The position numbers were made by a program, and so were the translations under genes. From a bacterium (GTDB taxonomy: Bacteria > CLD3 > SB21), in contig WBUR01000016.1 of NCBI GenBank assembly GCA_008933615.1, positions 1 to 64,000 on the forward strand: 64,000 nucleotides of DNA, given 5' to 3'. The notes under the pieces were generated by a model. The model saw only the letters and a list, made by a program, of their open reading frames with translations, ran no database searches and was not told where the DNA came from. How positions within the stretch are numbered: position 1 is the first letter of the stretch; every line of letters starts with the position of its first letter. Shown piece by piece: positions 26,232 to 35,273 of this stretch.

Positions 26232-26386
26232 GTGCTTATCGGGTTTACTCACATACGTCATGGTGAGCCCTTCGGCAGGGCTCAGGACAGGCTTGTCGAA
26301 CCATGACCAAGTTTAGTAAAATCAGTCTTCGACTTCGCTCAGACTGAAGTGTTCTCTTCCATTTGTGAGTCAACCAGATAAGCACG
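26232..26386 (-). mobile_element. 155-bp MITE-like element, copy 2 (inverted)
   Basis: Reverse-complement copy of 5806-5960, same length, about 97 percent identical. Flanked by a perfect 9-bp duplication TTTATTTAT (26223-26231 and 26387-26395), different from that of copy 1, which shows independent insertion. Terminal GCTTATC repeats at both ends. It lies between the crotonase stop codon and trmB. Confidence 0.9.
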
Positions 26387-26416
26387 TTTATTTATCATAC
26401 GAAGTAGTTTTTATAA

Positions 26417-27136
26417 TTGAATACCTATATCATTGACTGGCACAAAGAGGAGGTTAAGCGCCTTATTCAGGAGGGTGTTCCTGTTGACTGGCAGGATGTA
26501 TTTGAAAATAAGTATCCGCTGGATCTGGAGATAGGAATCGGTAACGGAAGTTTTTTGGTTCCTTTTGCGAAGGATCACCCTGACCGAAATATGGTAGGCA
26601 TTGAGATTGAGGGTGTCTATCTGAAAAAGGCGAACAAAAAGCTGATCAAGCAGGCCATTTCTAATGCACGGTTACTTATCGGCGATGCTAAATTCCTCAC
26701 GTGGAAATTGTTTGCCGACGAAAGTATTGAAGATGTATATATCAATTATCCCGATCCGTGGTTTAAAAAACGGCACAAAAAACGCCGTCTGATCAATCCG
26801 ATCTCTTTGCGTTTGCTTGCGTTAAAAATGCGTTCCATTCTGACTATTGCAACCGATGATGAAGAATATCGGGATTGGGTGATCGCAAGTATTAAAGAGA
26901 CGCAATGCTTTGAGCCGATGCTTCAGAAAATATTTGTGACTGAATTGGAAAATTATTATCCGACTAAATATGAAAAAAAATGGAAAGATCAGGGAAAACC
27001 GGTTTTTTATATGAAGTTCAGAAAAAATCAAAATCCTGAAATAGACTGGGCGGAATATATCGAAACACAAAACTTACAATTTACGCTCAATAAAGTCATG
27101 GGTCATCATCATAGGATGAAATCTGCGAAGAGCTAA
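26417..27136 (+). CDS. trmB: tRNA (guanine-N7-)-methyltransferase
   Basis: 239 aa SAM-dependent enzyme that makes m7G46 in tRNA. Motifs: LEIGIGNGSFLVPFAKDHPD (SAM loop), VGIEIEGVYLKKA, and the TrmB signature INYPDPWFKKRHKKRRLI. No ATG is available at the N-terminus: the frame begins with TTG 26417, with only 30 bp and no good ribosome site between it and the MITE copy. The insertion may therefore have removed the original start region or promoter (inference). Followed after 20 bp by adk. Confidence 0.93.
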   Translation: MNTYIIDWHKEEVKRLIQEGVPVDWQDVFENKYPLDLEIGIGNGSFLVPFAKDHPDRNMVGIEIEGVYLKKANKKLIKQAISNARLLIGDAKFLTWKLFADESIEDVYINYPDPWFKKRHKKRRLINPISLRLLALKMRSILTIATDDEEYRDWVIASIKETQCFEPMLQKIFVTELENYYPTKYEKKWKDQGKPVFYMKFRKNQNPEIDWAEYIETQNLQFTLNKVMGHHHRMKSAKS

Positions 27137-27156
27137 TTTGAATAGGAGACAGGATC

Positions 27157-27810
27157 ATGCGATTATTACTACTGGGAGCGCCGGGAGTAGGAAAAGGGAC
27201 TCAGGCCAGAAAACTGGTTGACACTTTTAATATTCCTCAGATATCAACCGGAGACATGCTGCGTGAAGCGATCAAGAACAACAGTCCGCTGGGCATAGAG
27301 GCAAAAACTTATATGGACGACGGCCGGCTCGTTCCGGACAGACTAATTATCGCGCTGGTTGAAGAAAGGCTTAAAACAGACGATGCTCAGAAAGGTTTTA
27401 TATTAGACGGTTTCCCGCGAACATTACCTCAGGCCGAAGCGCTTGAGCATTCGTTGCACAAGATGCAAATTAAACTGGATGCGGTGATTGATTTTAATGT
27501 GCCTTACAAAAATCTCGTAGAGCGGCTCGCAAACCGTCTTGTGTGCAGAAGTTGCGGAACGGTGTATAACGTAGTTACTCACCCTCCAAAAAAAGAAAAA
27601 GTCTGCGACGTTTGCGGAGGAGAAATCTATCAACGTTCCGACGATACGCGCGAGGCAATAGAAAATCGGTTAAAAGTATATGAGCATGAAACGGCGCCTT
27701 TGCGGGATTTTTATAAATCGCTTGGTAAACTAACCTACCTTAACGGGGAACGCTCTGAAGAACAGGTTTATGATGATATTATGGCAATTATTCGTCCTCC
27801 AAAAAAGTAA
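27157..27810 (+). CDS. adk: Adenylate kinase, zinc-lid type
   Basis: 217 aa. Interconverts ATP + AMP and 2 ADP. P-loop GAPGVGKGTQ, AMP-binding ISTGDMLREAI, catalytic DGFPRTLPQAEAL, and a long-form lid with four cysteines (CRSCG... CDVCGG) expected to hold structural zinc. AGGAGAC ribosome site. Likely co-transcribed with trmB and the two small genes that follow. Confidence 0.96.
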   Translation: MRLLLLGAPGVGKGTQARKLVDTFNIPQISTGDMLREAIKNNSPLGIEAKTYMDDGRLVPDRLIIALVEERLKTDDAQKGFILDGFPRTLPQAEALEHSLHKMQIKLDAVIDFNVPYKNLVERLANRLVCRSCGTVYNVVTHPPKKEKVCDVCGGEIYQRSDDTREAIENRLKVYEHETAPLRDFYKSLGKLTYLNGERSEEQVYDDIMAIIRPPKK

Positions 27811-27849
27811 TTGATAATGCCGTTAATAGTTTGAAGTCGGGATGTTATT

Positions 27850-28275
27850 ATGATCCAGCGTGATTTTATCATGCGCATGACTGAGATGCTCGCAAAGGCG
27901 CTTGCAAAAATCTTACTGTTAAAAGAAAATAAAGAATACGATAAGGCGCTGAATGAAATTGATATCACCGGCAAAGAGTTGCTCGGCGATTATTATCAAA
28001 TCATCAAAAATTTATCCGATACCGATCTTGTCAAATGGTTGTCTTCAGGCGGATATAATGATTCCGAAAAATGCATTTTGTTGTCCAAATTGTTAATGGC
28101 CGAAGGAGAGGTTTTTGAGTTGATGGGTGAAAATAGACGCGGCTTCATTCGTTACCTGCAATCACTGAATTTGTTAAATGAAGCTGTAGCTCAGGACGAT
28201 AAAATCAAAAGCGAGGAAAATTTAGAAATGATGAAATACCTCATGAATAAAACAGTCAATGGAAGGACAAAGTAA
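27850..28275 (+). CDS. Small helical protein, resembles DUF6483
   Basis: 141 aa, all-helical by appearance. The opening IQRDFIMRMTEMLAKALAKIL, followed by NKEYDKALNEIDITGKELLG and a TPR-like arrangement of paired helices, resembles the DUF6483 family; no function is known. Its stop overlaps the start of the CDGSH gene (TAATG), so the two are coupled. It follows adk by 39 bp. Confidence 0.65.
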   Translation: MIQRDFIMRMTEMLAKALAKILLLKENKEYDKALNEIDITGKELLGDYYQIIKNLSDTDLVKWLSSGGYNDSEKCILLSKLLMAEGEVFELMGENRRGFIRYLQSLNLLNEAVAQDDKIKSEENLEMMKYLMNKTVNGRTK

Positions 28276-28466
28276 TGTCAGAAAATAAAGTTGAAATAAA
28301 GTTTGCTAAGAATGGACCCATCTTGGTAAAAGGCGAATGTGAAATGGTTGATTCGGAAGGAAAAAAAATTGCGGCCAAAGAATCTTTTGCATTATGCCGC
28401 TGCGGGGGTTCCAAAAATAAACCATTCTGCGACGGTACTCATAAGACAAACGGATTTCAGGGGTGA
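28275..28466 (+). CDS. CDGSH iron-sulfur domain protein
   Basis: 63 aa. The core LCRCGGSKNKPFCDGTHK holds the C-x-C...C-x3-H ligand set (CRC, FCDGTH) that binds a redox-active, pH-labile 2Fe-2S cluster, as in mitoNEET-like and bacterial CDGSH proteins. A single short domain, full family length for small bacterial forms. Start overlaps the previous stop. Likely role in iron-sulfur or redox homeostasis; partner unknown. Confidence 0.88.
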   Translation: MSENKVEIKFAKNGPILVKGECEMVDSEGKKIAAKESFALCRCGGSKNKPFCDGTHKTNGFQG

Positions 28467-28519
28467 CGCGGATCGGCAGTTGATTATATTTTCGTTATTA
28501 GTACGAATCCTCGTTAATC

Positions 28520-30127
28520 TTAAGCGACAATCAGATCGTCTTTGTAGGAAAGTTTTGAAAGTGGAACTGTGGGATTCTTTTCCATAAAGTAATTGCAGGA
28601 CCACTCATCACCGAACAAAATGGCCGTTTGATGGGAGGTATCTTCAGCTAATACCGCTCCTGTCGGCAAATAAAGTTTTGATAATGTTTTATCGCCGATT
28701 TCAGGTGAAACCCAACGAACCAGTTTCCAGTTGGTTGGTTCCAGTCTGCATTCCGCCCCGTATTCACTTTCCAAACGAAATTGTACTACTTCAAATTGCA
28801 GCGGGCCGACTGCGGCCAAAAGGGGAGTCTTTTCATAGGAGTTCTTGATATAAAAACTTTGGACCACGCCTTCCTGCAGCAATTGATCCAATCCCTCGCG
28901 GAATCGCTTAAATTTAGACGAATTCGGATTGTGCAGAAATACAAAACTTTCGGGAGGAAATCGAGGAATTTCCATATAAACGATGGCTGGATCTTCTGTT
29001 AACGTATCCCCGATACCGAAATCAGAATGTCCCACCAGTCCTACGATATCTCCGGGAAACGCGTCGTCGACTGTTTTACGCTGCTGACCGAATAACTTTG
29101 TGGAATTTGACAAGCGTACTTTCTTTTTAGTCCGCGAATGGGTGACCAGCATATCGCGGGTGAATCGGCCGGAACATATTCTCATAAATGCGATGCGGTC
29201 ACGGTGCCGAGGATCCATATTTGCCTGAATCTTAAAAATGAAACCTGAGAAAATTTCATTTTCCGGATCGATTGTCATTGAACCGGCACTGCGCGGAGCA
29301 GGGGAACCTGCATGCGCAAGAAAACCGTCGAGCAGAAGCTGTACGCCAAAGTTGTTTGCCGCACTGCCAAAATAAACGGGCGTTTGATTACCGGTCAAAA
29401 CCCCGCCGGGATCAAAAGAATGTCCCGCCGTATCCAGCATTTCCAATTCCTCAGCCACGGCATTATACGTGTTAACATTCATTTGGTTTTTCACCAGAGG
29501 ATCTGAAAAATCAAATATGGAAACCGGCGCCTGATAAGCCCCGCCGATAGTTCGTTCGAACACATGAATTTCTTTCTTTTGCCGATCCAGCACGCCTCGA
29601 AAATCAATACCTGTTCCAAGCGGCCAATTCATAGGGTATGCGCCAATTCCCAAAACATTTTCCAAATCGTCTATCAACGCCAACGGGTCTAAAGTCGGGC
29701 GGTCTAATTTATTCATGAAGGTGAATATCGGTATGGCTCTGCGGCGGCATACCTCGAAGAGTTTCCGCGTTTGAGTTTCAATTCCCTTTGCTGCATCGAT
29801 AACCATTACTACGGCATCCACGGCCGTTAAAACACGGTAAGTATCTTCAGAAAAATCCTGATGTCCCGGTGTGTCAAGAAGATTGATCTTATAACCCTGA
29901 TAATCAAATTGCAGCACAGTGGAACTGATCGAAATGCCGCGTTGCTTTTCCAGCTCCATCCAGTCGGAACGGGAGGATCGTTGGTTTTTCCTTGCTGTGA
30001 CTGATCCGGCTAATTGGACGGCGCCGCCATAGAGAAGAAATTTTTCAGTCAGCGTCGTTTTACCGGCGTCAGGATGTGAGATAATGGCAAAAGTTCGCCG
30101 TCGTTTTATTTCATCGCTTGTTTTCAT
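28520..30127 (-). CDS. prfC: Peptide chain release factor 3
   Basis: 535 aa GTPase that removes RF1/RF2 from the ribosome after termination. G1 SHPDAGKTTLTEKFLL, switch region QRGISISSTV, G3 DTPGHQDF, G4 FMNKLDR; RF3-specific features include QLAGSVTARKN and the EVVQFRLESEYGAEC segment. Full length. Convergent with the CDGSH gene and divergent from the phosphodiesterase gene, so it is transcribed alone. Confidence 0.95.
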   Translation of the reverse strand: MKTSDEIKRRRTFAIISHPDAGKTTLTEKFLLYGGAVQLAGSVTARKNQRSSRSDWMELEKQRGISISSTVLQFDYQGYKINLLDTPGHQDFSEDTYRVLTAVDAVVMVIDAAKGIETQTRKLFEVCRRRAIPIFTFMNKLDRPTLDPLALIDDLENVLGIGAYPMNWPLGTGIDFRGVLDRQKKEIHVFERTIGGAYQAPVSIFDFSDPLVKNQMNVNTYNAVAEELEMLDTAGHSFDPGGVLTGNQTPVYFGSAANNFGVQLLLDGFLAHAGSPAPRSAGSMTIDPENEIFSGFIFKIQANMDPRHRDRIAFMRICSGRFTRDMLVTHSRTKKKVRLSNSTKLFGQQRKTVDDAFPGDIVGLVGHSDFGIGDTLTEDPAIVYMEIPRFPPESFVFLHNPNSSKFKRFREGLDQLLQEGVVQSFYIKNSYEKTPLLAAVGPLQFEVVQFRLESEYGAECRLEPTNWKLVRWVSPEIGDKTLSKLYLPTGAVLAEDTSHQTAILFGDEWSCNYFMEKNPTVPLSKLSYKDDLIVA

Positions 30128-30290
30128 TATTTACACTTAAAAAACGTTTCCTTGCATAATGGGCGCAATTATAAGCAAAAAGGCGGAATGAATCAAACTG
30201 TAAATTATACAAAATAAACCTTGTGCAATTTTTTAGAAAAAGTGTACATTGTAGCGTTTGAATTGTAACTGCAATCAATGAGGAATGGAA

Positions 30291-31523
30291 ATGGCGAAAA
30301 TTCGAGTACTTATTTTATTGTTTGTTTCTTGCGGATGCGCGTCAGCGCCATCATCCCAGAACACCTATTCGGACAGCAAGCCCACCGTCATTCTCATTTC
30401 ATTTGACGGTTTTCGTTGGGATTATATGGAGAAAACCGATACGCCCAATTTACACCGCCTTGCTGCGAATGGTGTACGAGCAAAAAGAATGATCCCGTCT
30501 TTTCCATCAAAAACATTTCCAAATCATTATACGCTCGTAACGGGATTATACCCCGAAAATCACGGCATTGTTTCCAACCGTATGTGGGATCCGAAACTCA
30601 ACAAAGCGTTCGTATATAAAGATAGCCTCAATAATCTTGAAAGTGTTTGGTGGGGAGGCGAGCCAATCTGGTCGACAGCCGTTAAGCAGGGGCAGCTTAG
30701 CGCAACTTTCTTTTGGCCGGGTTCGGAAGCGGAAATCGGTAACACGCGACCGACTTATTTTAGACCGTATGAAGGGAAAACACCGGATTCATCACGCGTT
30801 GACCAAGTCTTGCAATGGCTCGATCTTCCGGTGGAGCAGCGGCCGACATTGATCACTCTTTATTTCAGCCTTACCGATGAAATAGGACATAAATATGGCC
30901 CGGAATCAAAAGAGATTTTATCAGCAATCCGCGCGATGGATACGGTGGCGGGGCGGCTCATTGGAGGTTTAAAAGCGCGCAGCCTGTTTAACAAGGTGAA
31001 TATTATCGTTACGGCCGATCATGGATTTGCAACGGTCAGTGCGGACAGTCTTATTTTTCTGGATGATTACATCGATATGAGTAGCGTTAACGCAATCATG
31101 GAATCCCCCGTGGTAGGTTTACGCAGCAAGGACGGAGATAATCAGAAACTATTTGATATCATGGCTAATGCACATACGCACATGCATGCATACAATAAGG
31201 ATAATATGCCTCCCCGCTTTCATTATTCTAAAAATGACCGAATTTCTCCGGTGGTTCTAGTAGCCGACGAAGGATGGTCCATTACCACAAAAAGTTATCT
31301 TAATAAATACAAAGATTATCAATTTGGCGGAAACCATGGATTTGATAATGAATTGCTTTGCATGGGCGCAATATTCGTAGCGCACGGCCCAGCCTTTAAG
31401 AAAGGGTATTTGGCCGAGCCCTTCCAGAATATCCATGTATACGAACTCATGGCTCATATACTTGGCTTAAACCCTGCCCCAAACGACGGATCTTTTGACG
31501 CTGTAAAAAATATGTTAAAGTAG
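30291..31523 (+). CDS. Ectonucleotide pyrophosphatase/phosphodiesterase-type lipoprotein
   Basis: 410 aa from ATG 30291 (GAGGA 6 nt away; the ATG at 30285 is too close). The N-terminus MAKIRVLILLFVSCGCASA suggests a lipoprotein. Alkaline phosphatase superfamily, NPP branch: ISFDGFRWDYM metal site, the Thr nucleophile in FPSKTFPNHYTLVTGLYPENHG, TDEIGHKYGP, TADHGFATV, and GGNHGFDNE. Probably hydrolyses nucleotide or phosphodiester substrates outside the cytoplasm. Four base pairs before the deacetylase gene, so likely an operon. Confidence 0.88.
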   Translation: MAKIRVLILLFVSCGCASAPSSQNTYSDSKPTVILISFDGFRWDYMEKTDTPNLHRLAANGVRAKRMIPSFPSKTFPNHYTLVTGLYPENHGIVSNRMWDPKLNKAFVYKDSLNNLESVWWGGEPIWSTAVKQGQLSATFFWPGSEAEIGNTRPTYFRPYEGKTPDSSRVDQVLQWLDLPVEQRPTLITLYFSLTDEIGHKYGPESKEILSAIRAMDTVAGRLIGGLKARSLFNKVNIIVTADHGFATVSADSLIFLDDYIDMSSVNAIMESPVVGLRSKDGDNQKLFDIMANAHTHMHAYNKDNMPPRFHYSKNDRISPVVLVADEGWSITTKSYLNKYKDYQFGGNHGFDNELLCMGAIFVAHGPAFKKGYLAEPFQNIHVYELMAHILGLNPAPNDGSFDAVKNMLK

Positions 31524-31527
31524 ACAG

Positions 31528-32358
31528 ATGAATTTGCATTCGGTAGTTAAGTATTATTTTGTTTTAATTTTGTTTCTTAGTGCCGGATGTATTCAACCAA
31601 AAGATACCAACACTTTTTTTTCTCACACAATGAGCGAATGCAAGGATCGTATTGTAGTTCAATACGATATTGCGACATTCAGTGAAGAAAACTTTCCCGC
31701 ACCACGGCTTCTGCTAAGAAAAGTACCTCCGAGTAAAACGCAAAAACCCATTGAAATTCAAAATGGCGATCGATTGTCCGGAAAGGTAGCTCTGACTTTT
31801 GATGCATGTTCCACGCTTCAGCCAAGCCGGTTTGACAGCGCCGTTGCGGAAATTCTTATTGCTGCACGAACGCCCGCTACGATATTTTTTGGCGGCAAGT
31901 GGGTTCTCGATCGCCCGAAAGATGCCGTGTTTCTCGCCTCAATACCTTTTTTTGAGATTGGCAACCACTCCTACCTTCACGGTCATTTAACTAAAGTATC
32001 GGACGATCGTTTGTATCACGAAATTTTATGGACGCAGGAAATTATCTATACGGTTACTGGCCGAATCCCCTCGGTATTCCGGCCTCCGTATCTGGAAAAC
32101 AATAGCAGAGTTACTGATGCTGCAGGGCGTTTGGGGTTAAAAACGATTTGCGGAGACTTGCCATCCGGAGATCCGCACGAACTCGCCGGCAAACTGCGGC
32201 TCATCGACGGTATTAGATACCAAGTTCAAAGCGGTTCTATCATAATCATGCATATTAATAAAGGCGGGAAACACACAGCCGAAGCGCTTCCGGATATCAT
32301 TCTATTACTAAAAAACATGGGATATGAACTGGTTACGGTTAGTCAATTGTTTGATTAA
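31528..32358 (+). CDS. Polysaccharide deacetylase (NodB domain) lipoprotein
   Basis: 276 aa. Lipobox FLSAGC (C21). NodB homology motifs: VALTFDAC (the usual second aspartate is Ala), HSYLHGH with the two metal histidines, RPPYLENN, and a late IIMHINKGGKH. Acts on acetylated sugars of the cell envelope or extracellular glycans. The Ala in motif 1 deviates from the TFDDG consensus but occurs in some members. Its 3' end overlaps the convergent histidine kinase gene by 4 bp. Confidence 0.85.
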   Translation: MNLHSVVKYYFVLILFLSAGCIQPKDTNTFFSHTMSECKDRIVVQYDIATFSEENFPAPRLLLRKVPPSKTQKPIEIQNGDRLSGKVALTFDACSTLQPSRFDSAVAEILIAARTPATIFFGGKWVLDRPKDAVFLASIPFFEIGNHSYLHGHLTKVSDDRLYHEILWTQEIIYTVTGRIPSVFRPPYLENNSRVTDAAGRLGLKTICGDLPSGDPHELAGKLRLIDGIRYQVQSGSIIIMHINKGGKHTAEALPDIILLLKNMGYELVTVSQLFD

Positions 32359-33929
32359 ATTTGTTTTTGTTTGGGCAGCGCAAAATAGAACGTCGTTCCA
32401 AATCCCGGCTTACTCTTGAACCAAATCTGGCCCCCATGCAATTCAATTATGTATTTGGCGGTATACAAACCCAACCCCGTTCCGGATGCCGTATCCGAAT
32501 TGACTTGCCTTGCATACTTTTGAAAAATGTGAGGCTGAAGTTCATGAGGAATTCCTCCTCCGCTGTCTTTGATTCGAACCTGTGTCTTATCATTTTGATC
32601 TTCAATTTCGATCGAAATGGTCGAATCTGTTGGTGAAAATCTAATCGCATTGCTTAAAAGATTGTCCATAACGCGGCGAATTTTAATTGCATCACAGTTG
32701 ATCTGAAAATCAGCATCTGTAAATTTCACAAAAAAATTGATATTTTTTCTAATCGCCGTTGGCCGCTGAAGTTGTATACGCTCTTTAATTAACTCTCTAA
32801 GGTCGGTTAATTGGAAAGTAAGAGTGGATTGGCCTGCAATCAATTTCGATTCTTCCAATTGGTTCTGCACCATATTTCTAAGCTCACCCGCGCTTCTTTG
32901 AATTATATCGACAAATTTTTTCTGTTGCGTTGTGAGCGTCGCGCCCGCCATATCCTTCGCAAGGACAGCGCACGACTGTTTAATATTATCAAGCGGGCTT
33001 TTGAAGTCATGTACCAGTTTATTAAAAAAATCGGATTTTAGTTTTTCAACTTCTTCGAGTTGCTGTATCATACGGTTAAAGGCGTTCCCGAGATTATTCA
33101 ATTCCGCAAAATTCCTGATTTCCAGTTTTCGGTCAAACGTGCCTAACCCAACGCTCTGTGTAGCAATTGTGATTTGTTCGATACTTTTCATGATTTTACG
33201 AACATCAAATATTGCCGCGATAATCAAAACGATCAAAAATGAAAAAACGACATAGGTGAAAACTGAAATGAGTTCGCTAAATCTGCTGAGAGTCTCAGTT
33301 TTTGAAAGAGTATGGAGCACGGCTACTTTCTCAAAATTGCGTAATACATGCCTTGCGGAGTCTATCGAAGGAATGATTTCTTCGTCCATCGGCTTTATAG
33401 CTTTTTTTCTGTCTTTCTGAACCGTATTTCGTTTTTCAAATTCAATTTTCGTTGAGAGAACAGTTGTCAAATTTTGTATCGTTTCGATGAGCCGAGTCTC
33501 TTTTTCATAAGGGATCGGTTCGTAAGACGCAGGGTCAGTAACTCCTGTAGCTGCGGCGATTGCGGCAAAAAAACGTATTGTCGCATTCTCCAACATCTTC
33601 GGATTAAGTTCAAATTGACTGATATATACGAGAGCGGTCATACTGTCGCAATAGCGGCGTATAGCTAAAATCTCTTTCGCTGCTAACTCGGATTCTCGAA
33701 TCAGTTCTTTACGTTCCGAAATGGTGCTAAGCAACAGCGCTTTGTTTTGCAAATGGTCAAAACTCGCCCCAAGCTTATCTACGTAGTGAGTCTTTGTGAA
33801 ATCAGTTTTTGAGATGGAATCCAGAAGGGTGTCGCGCAGTGCCGTTTGATAGAAGATGTAAACTGCCGCCACGATGCAAAAAAGAAGCGCAGCAATGTAT
33901 CCGCCGTATATCTTTGTGCGGAGGGTCAT
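32355..33929 (-). CDS. Membrane sensor histidine kinase with HAMP domain
   Basis: 524 aa. TM1 (about 9-28), a 190-residue helical periplasmic sensor, TM2 (about 223-245), HAMP (about 246-298), HisKA with LVHDFKSPLDNIKQSC (phospho-His), and HATPase with DNLLSNAIRFSP, DSGGGIP and GTGLGLYTAKYI. No response regulator lies nearby. It is downstream of efp-accB (32 bp from accB) and may share that transcript. The ligand is unknown. Confidence 0.88.
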   Translation of the reverse strand: MTLRTKIYGGYIAALLFCIVAAVYIFYQTALRDTLLDSISKTDFTKTHYVDKLGASFDHLQNKALLLSTISERKELIRESELAAKEILAIRRYCDSMTALVYISQFELNPKMLENATIRFFAAIAAATGVTDPASYEPIPYEKETRLIETIQNLTTVLSTKIEFEKRNTVQKDRKKAIKPMDEEIIPSIDSARHVLRNFEKVAVLHTLSKTETLSRFSELISVFTYVVFSFLIVLIIAAIFDVRKIMKSIEQITIATQSVGLGTFDRKLEIRNFAELNNLGNAFNRMIQQLEEVEKLKSDFFNKLVHDFKSPLDNIKQSCAVLAKDMAGATLTTQQKKFVDIIQRSAGELRNMVQNQLEESKLIAGQSTLTFQLTDLRELIKERIQLQRPTAIRKNINFFVKFTDADFQINCDAIKIRRVMDNLLSNAIRFSPTDSTISIEIEDQNDKTQVRIKDSGGGIPHELQPHIFQKYARQVNSDTASGTGLGLYTAKYIIELHGGQIWFKSKPGFGTTFYFALPKQKQI

Positions 33930-33961
33930 GAAAAGGGGCCTTGCGGGGAAGGGTCAGGAAA

Positions 33962-34489
33962 CTATGCTTTATCTAATAGGAATAACGTTTGGTTATATTC
34001 GACCGGTTGTCCTATCTCAACAAGGATCTTAACTACCTTGCCTGTTACTTCACTTTCAATTTCGTTCATAATTTTCATGGCCTCAATAATGCAGAGAGTT
34101 TGTCCCGGTTTTACTGATGAACCGATTTCCACGTATGGATCCGCATCAGGAGCGGGGGAACGGTAGAAGGTTCCGACAATGGGCGACTTGATCTCAATAA
34201 AATTTCCCGATTCCACGAAGTCTTTGGGACGTTCCGCATGGGACTTTTCTATAGTTTCTTTGCTTTCGAACTGCACGGATTGAGGAATCTGAGGTGGTTG
34301 TGATTGTGTATATTGAACCGGTTGGTGTTGTGACTGCGGAACGAATGTCATTGCCGTCATGCCGTTATTCTTGCTGATCCGGATTTTGAGGCGGCCTTTT
34401 GTTTTACTCTGATCTTGTTCAATCTCTATTTCGCTGACATTGCTCTCATCAACCATTTTGATAAGGCTTTTAAGATCTTTTAGGTCCAT
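33962..34489 (-). CDS. accB: Acetyl-CoA carboxylase biotin carboxyl carrier protein
   Basis: 175 aa. The C-terminal biotinyl domain has the biotin-lysine motif [10 protein letters not shown] and [16 protein letters not shown]; the N-terminal helix ([23 protein letters not shown]) is typical of AccB, with a Gln/Pro-rich linker between. GGAG ribosome site. Downstream of efp by 35 bp, the usual efp-accB pairing, but accC does not follow; a histidine kinase gene stands in its place. Confidence 0.93.
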   Translation of the reverse strand: MDLKDLKSLIKMVDESNVSEIEIEQDQSKTKGRLKIRISKNNGMTAMTFVPQSQHQPVQYTQSQPPQIPQSVQFESKETIEKSHAERPKDFVESGNFIEIKSPIVGTFYRSPAPDADPYVEIGSSVKPGQTLCIIEAMKIMNEIESEVTGKVVKILVEIGQPVEYNQTLFLLDKA

Positions 34490-34524
34490 TATCTCCGCTC
34501 TCCATCTGATGGGTTAAAACAAAA

Positions 34525-35088
34525 TTATTTAGCCACCCGTTCAAGATAATCACCCGTTCGGGTATCAATCTTGACCATGTCGCCTTCATTTATGAAAAAG
34601 GGTACATTAACGGTCGCGCCGCTTTCAAGTTCCGCCGGTTTCGATCCGCCGGTCACAGTGTCGCCTCTTACACCGGGAGCTGTACTTACAACTTTTAACT
34701 CGACGGTGATGGGCATTTCAATGCTGACCGCATTACCTTCATAAAACAAAATTTTTGGTGTAATGCCTTCTTTCATGAAATTGGCAGCTTCACCAACGGT
34801 CTCGTTTGGAATTCCAACCTGTTCAAATGACTGATTATCCATAAAATGCATCATGCTTCCGTCATTGTAGAGGAACTGCATTTCTTTGCTTTCAGCACGA
34901 ACCTCTTCCAATTTGTCATGAGAACGAAACGTCTTTTCAATAACTCTGCCTGTTTTGACGTTTTTTAGCTTAGCGACAACAAATGCGCGCCAATTACCGG
35001 GGTTGCGATGCTGGAATTCCGTAACAACATACAAATTCCCGTCCATAAGAATGGTCATCCCTGTTCTGAAATCTGAAACACCTGCCAT
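34525..35088 (-). CDS. efp: Elongation factor P, with Asn at the modified loop position
   Basis: 187 aa. EF-P relieves ribosome stalling at proline stretches. Three domains: KOW-like (1-65), OB (about 66-130), and a C-terminal OB ending NVPFFINEGDMVKIDTRTGDYLERV. The tip of domain 1 reads HRNPGNWRAF, so Asn32 stands where E. coli has the modified Lys34 and other groups an Arg. No EpmA/EpmB or EarP gene is nearby. This loop type is seen in some other phyla, but its modification is unclear. Confidence 0.93.
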   Translation of the reverse strand: MAGVSDFRTGMTILMDGNLYVVTEFQHRNPGNWRAFVVAKLKNVKTGRVIEKTFRSHDKLEEVRAESKEMQFLYNDGSMMHFMDNQSFEQVGIPNETVGEAANFMKEGITPKILFYEGNAVSIEMPITVELKVVSTAPGVRGDTVTGGSKPAELESGATVNVPFFINEGDMVKIDTRTGDYLERVAK

Positions 35089-35273
35089 TTAAGTTGTACA
35101 ATTCTTCATGTGATAAAAAATGATTATTTAGTCCTGAAAAGGTTTGCCAAGGTAAAAACTCTGCCCAATAAAGTCAAGTTTTTTTAAAGTTACACTGACT
35201 TCGTAATCAGAATACCATTGTTTCTCGCTTTTTTTTTAATTATAATAAAATATTCAAAAGGAGGGTTTTCGAG

